Of a stretch of 64,000 nt of DNA, positions 15,890 to 25,802 are shown one piece after another. A model generated the notes under the pieces. It saw nothing but the letters and a program-made list of their open reading frames with translations. It did not search any database and had not been told where the DNA came from. Numbering within the stretch: the stretch's first letter is position 1; the number at the start of each line of letters is the position of its first letter. The position numbers were made by a program, and so were the translations under genes. Source of the DNA: Brachyspira suanatina (GTDB taxonomy: Bacteria; Spirochaetota; Brachyspiria; Brachyspirales; Brachyspiraceae); the NCBI RefSeq assembly GCF_001049755.1, contig NZ_CVLB01000001.1:620001-684000 (forward strand), read 5' to 3'.

Positions 15890-18604
15890 ATGAAAAAAAT
15901 ACTAGAAAACAAAAACAAATTAATTTTTTCAGCATTAAATAATACTGATAAAGTACTAGAAGTATTTAATTCATCATTAGAAGGCATATCAGAAAAAGAA
16001 GCAGATAAAAGATTAAAAGAATACGGATTAAATAAAATACCCCATAAAAATAAAAAAACTATTTTTAAAAGAATAACCGAAGGTTTCATAAATCCATTCA
16101 CTTTAATATTATTTGCATTAGCTGTTATTTCTATTTTTACAGATATATTAATACCTTTTTTCAAGAATGAAGAAATTTCTTTTTTGACAGTAATAATCAT
16201 TTCTACAATGATAACAGTATCAGGATTAATAAGATTCATTCAGGAATATAAATCAGATAATGCATCAGAAAAACTTCTTAACATGATAAAATCTTCAAGC
16301 ATAGTTTTGAGAGAAAATATCAAAAAAGAAATAAACAGTGAAAATCTAACAGTAGGCGATATAGTTTTTATTAATGCCGGTAATATAATACCTGCTGATA
16401 TAAGAATAATAGAATCAAATAACTTTACAGTTTCTCAATCAGTATTAACAGGAGAAAGCGAGCCTTTAGAAAAAAATAATTCTGTATGTAATGAGGAATT
16501 AGAATCAGTAACAGATTATTCAAATATTGTCTTTATGGGTTCTAATGTAATAAGCGGAGATGCTAAAGGTATAGTAATCAATATTGGAAAAGATGCATTT
16601 TTAGGAGATATCGCAAATGAACTTTCAAATATAAATGAAATAGATACAAGCTTCACTAAAGGAATAAATTCTGTATCTTGGCTATTGATAAGATTTATGT
16701 CTATAATGACTCCTGTTGTATTTTTTATTAATGGATTTACAAAAGGAAATTGGATAGAAGCATTATTATTTGCTATATCAATTGCAGTAGGTTTGACACC
16801 AGAAATGCTCCCTATGATTGTAAGTGCATGCTTGGCAAAAGGTGCAGTGTCTATGTCAAAACAAAAAACTATAATAAAAAATCTTAATTCTATACAAAGT
16901 TTCGGTGCTATGAATATATTATGTACTGATAAAACAGGCACTTTAACTATGGATAAAATTTCATTGAAACATTATTTTGATATCAATGGAAATGAAAATA
17001 AAAATGTTTTAGATTTAGCTTATTTAAATAGCTATTTTCAAAATGGTTATAGAAATGTTTTGGACAATGCTATTATTGAATATATAGAACATAATAAAAA
17101 AAATGTTAATAATAAAGAATTAGAAAATTACACAAAAATAAATGAAATTCCATTTGATTTTATAAGAAGAAGATTAAGCATATTATTAAAAGAAAATAAT
17201 AATATAAAAATGATAACTAAAGGAGCCTTTGAAGAAATGATTTCAATTTGCTCTTATGTTTATGATGATGAAAAAATATCAAAAATAACAGAATTACAAA
17301 AACAAGAATTAAATAAAAAAATTAACTCTTTAAATGATAAAGGAATGAGAGTAATAGCATTAGCTGTAAAAGATATAGAAATAAATAATGAAAATCAATT
17401 AAATGATTTAGAAGAAGTTAAAAAATTAGAAAATGAAATGGTATTAGTAGGATATTTAGTATTCTTGGATCCTCCAAAAGAGTCATCTTACGAAGCTATA
17501 AAAAAATTAAATGAATATGGTGTTGATGTAAAAATACTTACTGGAGATAATGAAAAAACAACTATTAATGTATGCAATAAATTAGGAATAAATATAAACG
17601 GTATTTTGCTTGGAAATGAAATTGATAAATTAAATGATGATGAATTAAAAATAAAAGCGAAAAAAGCTAATATATTCGCTAAACTTTACCCTCATCAGAA
17701 ATCAAGAATAGTATCCATATTAAAAGATGATGATAATACAGTCGGCTTTATGGGTGATGGTATTAATGATGTGCTTGCTATGAAAATGGCTGATATATCC
17801 ATTTCAGTTGACAGTGCTTTTGATATAGCTAAAGAAGCTGCTGATATAATACTATTAGAAAAGGATTTAACTGTATTAGAAAAAGGCATAATAGAAGGAA
17901 GAAAAACTTATGCCAATATGATAAAGTATATAAAAATAACTGCTTCATCAAATTTTGGAAATATGTTTTCTGTATTAATGGCTTCTATACTTTTGCCATT
18001 CATACCAATGCAAAGTGTGCATTTGATCATACTAAATTTAATATATGATTTAAGCTGCACTTCAATACCTTGGGATAATGTTGATAAAGAATTTTTAAAA
18101 CTTCCAAGAAAATGGGACGCTTCAAGTATAGGAAACTTTATGTGCTGGATGGGACCTGTAAGTTCTATATTTGATTGGAGCACTTATTTAATAATGTATT
18201 TTATTTTCTGTCCATTATTCGTTTCTAATGGAATATTATATAATAAATTAGGCAATTATTATAATGGTGCCGATTTAGCTAATATAAAAACAATGTATAC
18301 TTCTATGTTCCAATCAGGCTGGTTTATAGAATCTATATGCACACAAGTTTTGGTTATATACATGATAAGAACTGCTAAAATTCCTTTTATAGAAAGCAGA
18401 CCTTCAAAACAAGTATTTTTATTAACTTTTTCAAGCATTATAATTTTGTCTATAGTGCCTTTTACAAATTTAGGACATCATTTAGGTTTTGTATCATTGC
18501 CTAAAACTTATTTTATATTTTTAGTTCCTTGTATATTTGCTTATATATTATTAGTTACATTATTAAAGAAAGTATATATTAGAAAATTCGGTGAATTATT
18601 ATAA
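15890..18604 (+). CDS. mgtA: Magnesium-importing P-type ATPase
   Basis: A 904-residue P-type (P3B-like) ATPase, the usual MgtA/MgtB length. In order: a cytoplasmic N-terminus with EADKRLKEYGLNKIPHK; first membrane pair; actuator loop with LTGESEP; the membrane motif TPEMLPMIV, whose PEMLP form is typical of MgtA; the phosphorylation site CTDKTGTLTMDK with Asp347; a nucleotide domain with KGAFEEM and ILTGDNEKT; the hinge GFMGDGINDVLAM; then the C-terminal membrane helices. It pumps Mg2+ into the cell at the cytoplasmic membrane. GGAG lies before the ATG. It follows a long leader with its own small ORF, so Mg2+-responsive control is likely. Confidence 0.92.
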   Translation: MKKILENKNKLIFSALNNTDKVLEVFNSSLEGISEKEADKRLKEYGLNKIPHKNKKTIFKRITEGFINPFTLILFALAVISIFTDILIPFFKNEEISFLTVIIISTMITVSGLIRFIQEYKSDNASEKLLNMIKSSSIVLRENIKKEINSENLTVGDIVFINAGNIIPADIRIIESNNFTVSQSVLTGESEPLEKNNSVCNEELESVTDYSNIVFMGSNVISGDAKGIVINIGKDAFLGDIANELSNINEIDTSFTKGINSVSWLLIRFMSIMTPVVFFINGFTKGNWIEALLFAISIAVGLTPEMLPMIVSACLAKGAVSMSKQKTIIKNLNSIQSFGAMNILCTDKTGTLTMDKISLKHYFDINGNENKNVLDLAYLNSYFQNGYRNVLDNAIIEYIEHNKKNVNNKELENYTKINEIPFDFIRRRLSILLKENNNIKMITKGAFEEMISICSYVYDDEKISKITELQKQELNKKINSLNDKGMRVIALAVKDIEINNENQLNDLEEVKKLENEMVLVGYLVFLDPPKESSYEAIKKLNEYGVDVKILTGDNEKTTINVCNKLGININGILLGNEIDKLNDDELKIKAKKANIFAKLYPHQKSRIVSILKDDDNTVGFMGDGINDVLAMKMADISISVDSAFDIAKEAADIILLEKDLTVLEKGIIEGRKTYANMIKYIKITASSNFGNMFSVLMASILLPFIPMQSVHLIILNLIYDLSCTSIPWDNVDKEFLKLPRKWDASSIGNFMCWMGPVSSIFDWSTYLIMYFIFCPLFVSNGILYNKLGNYYNGADLANIKTMYTSMFQSGWFIESICTQVLVIYMIRTAKIPFIESRPSKQVFLLTFSSIIILSIVPFTNLGHHLGFVSLPKTYFIFLVPCIFAYILLVTLLKKVYIRKFGELL

Positions 18605-18619
18605 TATATTAATAATGAA

Positions 18620-18655
18620 GCATATACAGATTTTTTTTATTATTTCTGTATATGC
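18620..18655 (+). terminator. Hairpin after mgtA
   Basis: GCATATACAGA (18620-18630) and TCTGTATATGC (18645-18655) form a perfect 11-base stem with a T-rich 14-base loop. The T run after the stem is weak, so termination efficiency is uncertain. Confidence 0.6.
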
Positions 18656-18733
18656 TCTTACTATTAATATGTAATTTTTCATTATAAATAGTTTAGTTTA
18701 TAATTTTGATATTAAATTTGGTTTATTTAAAGT

Positions 18734-18762
18734 TTGACAAAAGTTAATTTTTATTAGATAAT
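18734..18762 (+). promoter_or_regulatory. Promoter of the opp operon
   Basis: TTGACA at 18734-18739, 17 bases, GATAAT at 18757-18762. It lies about 48 bases before the oppB start codon. Confidence 0.75.
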
Positions 18763-18809
18763 ATGATGTCAATAAAAATTTGTCAAAAAATTAATTAAAG
18801 GTATTGTTT

Positions 18810-19730
18810 ATGTTTTCTTATGTTGTTAAAAGATTATTAGTATCACTTTTAACCCTTTTTGTTATAGTAACAATAACATTCTTTTTAATGCATACAGTAC
18901 CGGGCGGGCCTTTTGTAGGTGAAAAACCGCTTAGTAAAGTGGCATTGGAAAACTTAAATAGAAAATACGGACTTGATAAGCCCTTAATAGTTCAGTACGG
19001 TAATTATTTAAAGAATGCTATTAAAGGGGATTTAGGTACTTCTCTTACTAAAATAGGCCAGTCAGTTTCCGGTACAATAGTAAGAGCATTTCCTGTATCT
19101 TTCAGACTTGGAATATTCAGTATGTTTATTTCTACTACTATAGGAGTTTTATTCGGTATAGTTGCGGCATTAAGGCATGGTAAGTTTGTAGATAGGGCTG
19201 TTATGGTGGCAGCTACTTTAGGTATAGCAGTACCTAGTTTCGTTGTTGCTACGGTTTCTATTATTATATTTTCTGTAAAATTAAAACTGCTTCCTGCTTA
19301 TGGATTCGATTCTTTTGCTCAATATATAATGCCTGGATTTGCTTTATCTTTCAGCTCTTTAAGTTTTATGGCAAGACTTATGAGAAGTTCAATGCTCGAT
19401 GTTATACACCAAGATTATATAAAAACGGCAAGGGCAAAAGGCATATCAAGAAGCATAATCATATTTAAGCATGCTTTAAGAAATGCTATTATACCAATAG
19501 TTACATATATAGGACCTCTTGCTGCAGGTATTCTTACAGGTTCATTCGTTGTAGAGAAAATATTTAATATACCAGGACTTGGAAGATATTTTGTTGAAAG
19601 CATAACTCAAAGGGATTATCCTACAATATTGGGTGTTACAATATTCTATGGGGCTTTTTTGATAGCAATGAATTTCTTGGTTGACTTATCTTATGGTATT
19701 ATAGACCCTAGAATAAAAATACAGGAATAA
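18810..19730 (+). CDS. oppB: Oligopeptide ABC transporter permease
   Basis: ATG 18810 with AAAGG eight bases upstream is preferred to the TTG at 18804. The 306-residue protein has six membrane helices. The N-terminus VVKRLLVSLLTLFVIVTITF is followed by the family feature HTVPGGPF. The cytoplasmic EAA loop reads DYIKTARAKGISRSIIIFKH, which docks onto the ATPases. It is one half of the membrane channel of a peptide/nickel-type (OppABCDF) importer, paired with the next gene 33 bases downstream. The specificity is set by the binding protein at 23653 and cannot be told from this subunit. Confidence 0.92.
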   Translation: MFSYVVKRLLVSLLTLFVIVTITFFLMHTVPGGPFVGEKPLSKVALENLNRKYGLDKPLIVQYGNYLKNAIKGDLGTSLTKIGQSVSGTIVRAFPVSFRLGIFSMFISTTIGVLFGIVAALRHGKFVDRAVMVAATLGIAVPSFVVATVSIIIFSVKLKLLPAYGFDSFAQYIMPGFALSFSSLSFMARLMRSSMLDVIHQDYIKTARAKGISRSIIIFKHALRNAIIPIVTYIGPLAAGILTGSFVVEKIFNIPGLGRYFVESITQRDYPTILGVTIFYGAFLIAMNFLVDLSYGIIDPRIKIQE

Positions 19731-19763
19731 TTTTATAATTCTTATAAAGGCGGATATTAATTG

Positions 19764-20747
19764 ATGGAACAAAGTTTAGATAAATCATTATTTGTAAAAG
19801 CAACGGATGAAGAAAAAGCTGCTGCTGAAGTAAAAAGAGAGAGTGTAACATATTGGCAGGATGCATATAGAAGATTTAAAAAAAATAGAGTGGCTTTGGT
19901 ATCTATTATAGTTATAGGTATTATAGCTATTCTTTCTATTATAATACCCATGGTTTCTGAATATGGATATGCTCAAATAAACAGAGGGGTTGAAAACAGT
20001 CTTCCAACTTTAGAGCATCCATTCGGTACAGATACTTTGGGCAGAGATTTGCTTGTAAGATGTATGATTGGTGCTAGAATATCTCTTTTAATTGGTATAG
20101 TATCAGCTACTTTAGTTGTCATAATAGGTATAGTTTACGGTTCTATATCAGGATATTTCGGAGGACTTACCGACAGTATTATGATGTGTATAGTTGACAT
20201 AATAAGTGCAGTACCGACACTTTTGGTAGTTGTATTATTATCTGTTGTTCTTAAGGCTCCTATGGATAAGTTATTTTTACAAAATGAATCATTGAGAGGA
20301 ATAGGACTTTTAGGGCCTGGACTTTTCAGTATATTTATAGTTATATCTTTGCTTTATTGGACTAATATGGCGAGAATGACAAGAGGACAGATTTTAGCAT
20401 TAAAGGGACAGGAATTTGTAACCGCAGCTAGGGCTTTAGGTACTCCTCATAGTAGGATTATTTTCAAACATTTGATACCTAATGCAATGGGAGCAATAAT
20501 AGTATCAGCTATGGTTCAGATACCTAATGCTATATTTGTTGAAGCATTTTTGAGTTTCTTGGGTTTAGGAGTTAGTGCTCCTATGGTTTCTCTTGGATCT
20601 TTAACTTCAAATGCTGTAAGCGGAGTTTATTCTTATCCTTATCAATTGCTTTTCCCTGCTGCTTTGATAAGTGTTATAATACTTTGCTTTAATTTGGTTG
20701 GTGACGGATTAAGGGATGCATTAGACCCTAGAATGAAGAATAGATAA
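19764..20747 (+). CDS. oppC: Oligopeptide ABC transporter permease
   Basis: ATG 19764 has AAAGGCGG upstream; the TTG at 19761 adds one residue only. The 327-residue protein has an N-terminal cytoplasmic tail (about 45 residues), six membrane helices, the OppC-typical HPFGTDTLGRDLLVR segment after helix one, and the EAA loop EFVTAARALGTPHSRIIFKH. It forms the second channel subunit with OppB. It ends in DALDPRMKNR, as is usual for the family. A 415-base gap filled by tandem repeats separates it from oppD, which is unusual inside an opp operon. Confidence 0.92.
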   Translation: MEQSLDKSLFVKATDEEKAAAEVKRESVTYWQDAYRRFKKNRVALVSIIVIGIIAILSIIIPMVSEYGYAQINRGVENSLPTLEHPFGTDTLGRDLLVRCMIGARISLLIGIVSATLVVIIGIVYGSISGYFGGLTDSIMMCIVDIISAVPTLLVVVLLSVVLKAPMDKLFLQNESLRGIGLLGPGLFSIFIVISLLYWTNMARMTRGQILALKGQEFVTAARALGTPHSRIIFKHLIPNAMGAIIVSAMVQIPNAIFVEAFLSFLGLGVSAPMVSLGSLTSNAVSGVYSYPYQLLFPAALISVIILCFNLVGDGLRDALDPRMKNR

Positions 20748-20780
20748 TATAAATTGTGATATTGATGTATTATTGATATA

Positions 20781-21147
20781 CAATTTTTATTAGCAATACA
20801 TTATAAAAATTGATAGCGTCTGATAAGTTTGCTTGTCGTACACTATTGCCGAAGGCATGCAGAGCAGGCGAACAATTTTTATTAGCAATATATTATAAAA
20901 ATTGAGAGCGTCCGATAAGTTTACTTGTCGTACACTATTGCCGAAGGCATGCAGAGCAGGCGAACAATTTTTATTAGCAATACATTATAAAAATTGAGAG
21001 CGTCCGATAAGTTTACTTGTCGTACACTATTGCCGAAGGCATGCAGAGCAGGCGAACAATTTTTATTAGCAATACATTATAAAAATTGAGAGCGTCCGAT
21101 AAGTTTACTTGTCGGACACTATTAGCGAACAATTTTTATTAGCAATA
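20781..21147. repeat. Tandem 92-bp repeats inside the opp operon
   Basis: Three full 92-base units start at 20781, 20873 and 20965. A fourth (21057-21129) lacks about 19 bases near its end. A fifth is an 18-base stub at 21130-21147. Each unit starts CAATTTTTATTAGCAATA and holds an AT hairpin (CAATTTTTAT with ATAAAAATTG), a GTCCGA/TCGGAC type arm and a TGCCGAAGGCA hairpin, ending GAGCAGGCGAA. Units 2-4 are almost identical; unit 1 differs at a few bases. There are no spacers, so it is not CRISPR. The last stub runs into the oppD ribosome site. Confidence 0.95.
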
Positions 21148-21162
21148 AAGGAAAATTGAGTA

Positions 21163-22140
21163 ATGGAAAATAATCATTTATTAGAAGTTAAAAATTTAAG
21201 CGTATCTTTCTTTACACCTCTTGGTGAAGTTAAAGCTGTTAATAATATTTCATATAAATTGGATAAATCAAAAGTATTGGGTATAGTAGGAGAATCTGGA
21301 AGCGGTAAAAGTGTATCTGCTTATTCTATTATGGGACTTATAGAAGAGCCTGGAAAGATTATAAATGGAGAAATACTTTTTGAAGGAACTGATTTAATCA
21401 AGCTTTCAGAACATGAAAGAAAAAAAATAAGAGGCGACTTAATATCAATGATTTTCCAAGACCCAATGACTTGTCTAAATCCCGTATATACTATAGGCGA
21501 CCAATTAATGGAGGCATTGACTACTCATAGAAAAATAAGCAAAACAGATGCAATAGAGAGAATAGTAGAGCTTTTGACTTTAGTTGGTATAAATGAGCCT
21601 AGAAGAAGAATAAAACAGTATCCACATGAGCTTTCAGGAGGTATGCGCCAGCGTATAATGATAGCTATGGCACTTGCAGGAGATCCTAAAATACTTATAG
21701 CAGATGAGCCTACAACAGCATTAGATGTTACTATACAAGCACAAATACTTGAGCTTATAAAAGATATACAGAAAAAAATCAATATGGCAGTTATACTTAT
21801 TACACATGACTTTGGTATAGTTGCAGATATGGCAGATGATATTATAGTTATGTACGGCGGCGGTATAGTTGAGAGGGGAACAGTTTTTGATATATTCGAA
21901 CGTCCTAAACACCCTTATACTTTGGGACTTTTAAAATCACTTCCTCGTATTGATATAAAACAGGATAGACTTATTCCTATAGAAGGAACTCCTATTGATT
22001 TACTTAATATGAAGCCAGGATGTCCTTTTAGTACAAGATGTGAAGAATGTATGAAAGTATGTATTGATAATAAGCCTCCTATAACTGAATTTGAGAAGGG
22101 TCATTTTTCAGCTTGCTGGCTTCATCAAATACCTAATTAA
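21163..22140 (+). CDS. oppD: Oligopeptide ABC transporter ATP-binding protein
   Basis: A 325-residue ATPase. It has Walker A GESGSGKS, Q-loop IFQDPMTCLNP, ABC signature LSGGMRQR, Walker B ILIADEPTTALD and the switch His in LITHDFGIVADMA. The C-terminal oligopeptide extension has PGCPFSTRCEECMKVC, whose cysteines resemble those that bind an iron-sulphur cluster in some OppD/DppD proteins. It powers the OppBC channel together with OppF. The ribosome site AAAGGAAAA begins right after the last tandem-repeat stub. The gap to oppF is 53 bases. Confidence 0.92.
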   Translation: MENNHLLEVKNLSVSFFTPLGEVKAVNNISYKLDKSKVLGIVGESGSGKSVSAYSIMGLIEEPGKIINGEILFEGTDLIKLSEHERKKIRGDLISMIFQDPMTCLNPVYTIGDQLMEALTTHRKISKTDAIERIVELLTLVGINEPRRRIKQYPHELSGGMRQRIMIAMALAGDPKILIADEPTTALDVTIQAQILELIKDIQKKINMAVILITHDFGIVADMADDIIVMYGGGIVERGTVFDIFERPKHPYTLGLLKSLPRIDIKQDRLIPIEGTPIDLLNMKPGCPFSTRCEECMKVCIDNKPPITEFEKGHFSACWLHQIPN

Positions 22141-22193
22141 TTAATGTTTAGTGTGAAAAATAAAAATAGTATTATAGTATAGAGAGAGTTTTT

Positions 22194-23156
22194 ATGGCAC
22201 CTTTAATAGAAATACAAGATTTGAAACAACATTTTAAGATAAAAGGCGGATTTTTCGGGAGAAATATACAAACTGTAAAAGCGGTTGATGGAGTAACTTT
22301 TAGTATAAATAAAGGAGAAACTTTCGGACTTGTTGGGGAATCCGGAAGCGGTAAAACTACATTAGGAAGAACTTTACTTCATTTATATAAACCGACCAGT
22401 GGGAAAATATTTTTTAATGGCGAAGAAGTTAATAAAGAAAATTACAGAAATTATGCTAAAAAAATGCAGATAATCTTCCAAGATCCTTATGCTTCTTTAA
22501 ATCCTCGTATGACAGTTGAAGATATAATAGGTGAGGCATTAGATGTGCATAAGCTTTATTCTACTAAAGATGAGAGAAGAGAAAAGGTAATAAATCTTCT
22601 TAAACTTGTAGGACTTAATGCTGAGCAGGCACAAAGATATCCTCATGAATTTTCAGGCGGACAAAGACAGCGTATAGGTATAGCCAGAGCTTTAGCAGTT
22701 AATCCAGAGTTTATAGTTTGCGATGAACCTGTATCGGCATTAGATGTATCTATTCAGGCCCAAATTATAAATATGCTTTATGATATGCAGCAGGAGATGA
22801 AGCTTACTTATCTTTTCATTGCTCATGATTTAGCAGTTGTTCGTCAGATATCTAAAAGAATAGGTGTTATGTATTTGGGAAATATTGTTGAGCTTACAGA
22901 TAGTGAATCATTATACACAAAATCTTTACATCCTTATACTCAGTCTTTAATTTCAGCAATACCAATATCAGAGCCTTCAGTGGCAAAGACAAAGAAACGT
23001 ATAATACTTTCAGGTGAAATACCTTCTCCAATTAATCCTCCTTCAGGATGTAAATTTAGAACTAGATGTCCTAAGGCTGAGGCTGTTTGTGCAGAAAAAG
23101 TTCCAGAGTTTAGAGAAGTAGAAAACGGACATTACTGTGCTTGTCATTTAGTATGA
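22194..23156 (+). CDS. oppF: Oligopeptide ABC transporter ATP-binding protein
   Basis: A 320-residue ATPase with Walker A GESGSGKTTLGR, Q-loop IFQDPYASLNPRMTV, signature FSGGQRQRIGIARAL, Walker B FIVCDEPVSALD and switch LFIAHDLAVVRQIS. It has the oligopeptide C-terminal extension, including SGCKFRTRCPKAEAVC. AGAGAGAG precedes the ATG. It heterodimerises with OppD. About 500 bases with no gene follow, and oppA then has a separate promoter, allowing the binding protein to be made in larger amounts. Confidence 0.92.
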   Translation: MAPLIEIQDLKQHFKIKGGFFGRNIQTVKAVDGVTFSINKGETFGLVGESGSGKTTLGRTLLHLYKPTSGKIFFNGEEVNKENYRNYAKKMQIIFQDPYASLNPRMTVEDIIGEALDVHKLYSTKDERREKVINLLKLVGLNAEQAQRYPHEFSGGQRQRIGIARALAVNPEFIVCDEPVSALDVSIQAQIINMLYDMQQEMKLTYLFIAHDLAVVRQISKRIGVMYLGNIVELTDSESLYTKSLHPYTQSLISAIPISEPSVAKTKKRIILSGEIPSPINPPSGCKFRTRCPKAEAVCAEKVPEFREVENGHYCACHLV

Positions 23157-23589
23157 TTATTGGCGAATTATATAATAAGATACTATATTAAATGCATTGT
23201 TTTATTGTTTATTAATATTATATTTGTGATTATACAGCTTAGAATATTTAAACTTTCAAGATATGGAAAAGTGTTGCTAAAGCATTATTATAATATTGCA
23301 AATGTAAAGAATTAGCTACTATAGATGTATAGATATATAGTTTATTCTACATATTTGTAATGTAATCAAAATAACTAATTTAATAGAATTGGTACATTGT
23401 TGATATCTAAAAATATATAGATAATGGAACTTTTACGTATATAAATATCATAGTTATGAACTATTAAAAAGCCTAGAAAAATATATTTTATTTATGAAAT
23501 ATTATAATGATATTATTTAAGTAATTATATAGTTTTTGTAAAATTACTTTATTTTATAGATTAAAATAATTTATATTATTAATTTTTTC
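23157..23589. other. Intergenic, no gene seen
   Basis: About 430 AT-rich bases between oppF and the oppA promoter. Both strands were scanned; no open frame with a ribosome site, no clear terminator hairpin and no recognisable gene remnant was found. Confidence 0.5.
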
Positions 23590-23617
23590 TTGACAATACT
23601 TTATTATGAAATATAAT
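23590..23617 (+). promoter_or_regulatory. Promoter of oppA
   Basis: TTGACA at 23590-23595, 16 bases, TATAAT at 23612-23617: a full consensus pair, the strongest promoter seen in the opp region. Transcription should start near 23624. Confidence 0.85.
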
Positions 23618-23652
23618 TCCAATAAATAAATAACATACTAAGGTTAGGTACA

Positions 23653-25257
23653 ATGAAAAAGTATTTTTATTTAGTTTTTATTATTTCTATTTTTATATCT
23701 TCATGTTCAAATAAGTCTAATATTGAAGATAATGTTGTATATGTAAATTTAGGTGCTGAACCTAAAACTATAGACCCTGCTTTGAATATAACATTGCAAG
23801 GTTCTACTTATGTAACACATTTATTTGAATGTTTAACTACAAAGTATAAAGATATTGCCATTCAGCCGGGAGCAGCAGAGAGTTGGGATATATCTGAAGA
23901 CGGACTTACATATATATTTCATTTAAGAACTAATGGAAAATGGTCTGACGGAAAGCCTTTAACGGCACATGATTTTGAATACTCTTGGAAAAGGGTAGTT
24001 GATCCTGATACTGCAAGCGAACCTAGTTATTTATTTGAACCTATACTTAATTTCTCTAATGTTAATGGCGGATATATGCCTGTTGATGAATTTGGTATAA
24101 AAGCTATAGATGATTATACTTTAGAGGTAAAATTAGAATATCCTACAGCTTATTTTTTGGAGCTTGTTAACTTACCTGTATTTTCACCAGTAAGAAAGGA
24201 TATGGTAGAGAAAGATCCTGATAATTGGACTAGAAATCCTAAAACTTGTATAGGTAACGGAGCTTTTGCTTTATATGAAAGAAAACCTGATCAAAGTATT
24301 ACAGTTGTAAAAAATACTAATTATTGGGCATCTGATACTATAGTTGCTGAAAAAATTAAATTTGTTCTTATGGATAATCCTAATTCTGCAGTTGCCGGAG
24401 TGAAAGAAGGTTCTTTACATTTTTCAGATCAATTTCCTTATCAGGATATAGATACTTTAAGAGAGGAAGGCTATATTGATACTGCTACTAGAATAGGTAC
24501 TCAGTATTATGCTTTGAATACAACTAATGAAACTTTAAAAGATAAAAGAGTAAGAAAGGCATTATCTCTTGCAATAGATAGAAACTATATAGTGGAAAAT
24601 GTTTTAAAATCAGGTAAGCCTGCAGGAGCATTAGTTCCTTGGGGGGTTACAGATGTTGAAGGATATTTCAGAGATAATGCAGGAGAATATATAAGCACTA
24701 ATAAAGAAGATTATAAAAAGAATGTAGAAGAAGCTCAGAGATTAATGGCTGAAGCAGGTTACCCTAATGGAGAAGGTTTTCCTGTTTTAGAGTTTTTCCT
24801 TACTTTCAGTAATGATATACCTATGTTTGAAGCTGTTCAGAATATGTGGAAAGTTAATCTTGGAATAGATGTTAAACTTACTCAAATGGAATTCGCTCCA
24901 TTTATACATGCATTCAGAACAGAAAGAAATTACACTATGGCTGCTGCAAGCTGGACAGGAAGCTATAATGATCCTACTACTTTCTTGGGTATGTTTGTAA
25001 GCTATTCATATAAAAACCATTCTCTATTTACTAATAAAGCATTTGATGATGCAATAATTGCAGCTTCAAGAACTATAGATCAAAATATTAGAATGAGAGA
25101 ATTGCATAAAGCTGAAAAAATATTGATAGATGATGAGGCGGTTATAATACCTATAGCATATTTTGAACCTGCTGTATTAAAAAGTCCGAATTTGAAAGAT
25201 GTATTTTATATACCTTTTGCTCAGTATAAATTTTCATATTCTTATTTAGAAAAATAA
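23653..25257 (+). CDS. oppA: Oligopeptide-binding lipoprotein
   Basis: A 534-residue solute-binding protein (SBP_bac_5). The signal ends in lipobox ISSC with the lipid Cys at residue 18. The family features are LGAEPKTIDPALN at the mature N-terminus, WKRVVDPDTAS near residue 115, and VRKALSLAIDRNYIVENVL. It captures peptides outside the membrane and hands them to OppBCDF. AAGG lies before the ATG. It has its own consensus promoter and sits behind the transporter genes. Specificity within peptides is not readable. Confidence 0.92.
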   Translation: MKKYFYLVFIISIFISSCSNKSNIEDNVVYVNLGAEPKTIDPALNITLQGSTYVTHLFECLTTKYKDIAIQPGAAESWDISEDGLTYIFHLRTNGKWSDGKPLTAHDFEYSWKRVVDPDTASEPSYLFEPILNFSNVNGGYMPVDEFGIKAIDDYTLEVKLEYPTAYFLELVNLPVFSPVRKDMVEKDPDNWTRNPKTCIGNGAFALYERKPDQSITVVKNTNYWASDTIVAEKIKFVLMDNPNSAVAGVKEGSLHFSDQFPYQDIDTLREEGYIDTATRIGTQYYALNTTNETLKDKRVRKALSLAIDRNYIVENVLKSGKPAGALVPWGVTDVEGYFRDNAGEYISTNKEDYKKNVEEAQRLMAEAGYPNGEGFPVLEFFLTFSNDIPMFEAVQNMWKVNLGIDVKLTQMEFAPFIHAFRTERNYTMAAASWTGSYNDPTTFLGMFVSYSYKNHSLFTNKAFDDAIIAASRTIDQNIRMRELHKAEKILIDDEAVIIPIAYFEPAVLKSPNLKDVFYIPFAQYKFSYSYLEK

Positions 25258-25329
25258 ATATTGATTTATGACAAAAAATGTATATCATGTAGTATGTGTG
25301 GAAATTTGATTGCTGGGGAACAATTTATT

Positions 25330-25773
25330 ATGGAAGACATTTTTATAGGAAAATTAATTAAAGAACTGCATACAACTTTAGATAATAGATTTAATAGATT
25401 TTTAGATAAACATAAACTAACATCTTCGCAGATGGATATACTGATGTTTCTTTATCGCAATGAAGAAAAAGTCATAAATCAAAGGGATATAGAAAATTTT
25501 TTGGGCTTAAGTAATCCTACAATAGCAGGTACTTTATATCGTCTTGAAAAAAAGGGATTTATAAAAAGAAAAGTAAGCTTGGAAGATAAAAGGTATAAGG
25601 AAATTTATCTCACTCAAAAAAGTAAAAAATTGAAAGAAATTGTATTTGAAGATATAAAAAAAAATAATGAAGTTATGTTTTCGAACATGTCTGATGAAGA
25701 AAAAGAAACTTTAGTTTTTATAATACAAAAACTTCTTAGTAATATACAAGATAAAGATAATACTTTTAACTAG
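25330..25773 (+). CDS. MarR-family transcriptional regulator
   Basis: The ATG at 25330 (147 residues) is preferred: it gives the usual MarR length and has GGGGAA upstream. A TTG at 25261 would add 23 residues with three clustered cysteines but has no ribosome site. The winged helix spans roughly residues 30-100: LTSSQMDILMFLYRNEEKV, recognition segment LGLSNPTIAGTLYRLEKKGF, then the wing RKVSLEDKRYKEIYLT. It follows oppA by 72 bases and may regulate the opp genes, but no operator was identified. The ligand is unknown. Confidence 0.85.
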   Translation: MEDIFIGKLIKELHTTLDNRFNRFLDKHKLTSSQMDILMFLYRNEEKVINQRDIENFLGLSNPTIAGTLYRLEKKGFIKRKVSLEDKRYKEIYLTQKSKKLKEIVFEDIKKNNEVMFSNMSDEEKETLVFIIQKLLSNIQDKDNTFN

Positions 25774-25802
25774 CTTTATATGAGGTAAATACAAATAAAG
25801 TT

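Noticed and set aside
20781-21147. CRISPR-like repeated array
   Set aside because: Units are 92 bases, directly adjacent and without unique spacers, and no cas gene is nearby. They are tandem repeats.
25261-25329. Cys-rich N-terminal extension of the MarR protein (possible redox sensor)
   Set aside because: It needs a TTG start without a ribosome site four bases after the oppA stop; the ATG at 25330 fits the family length.
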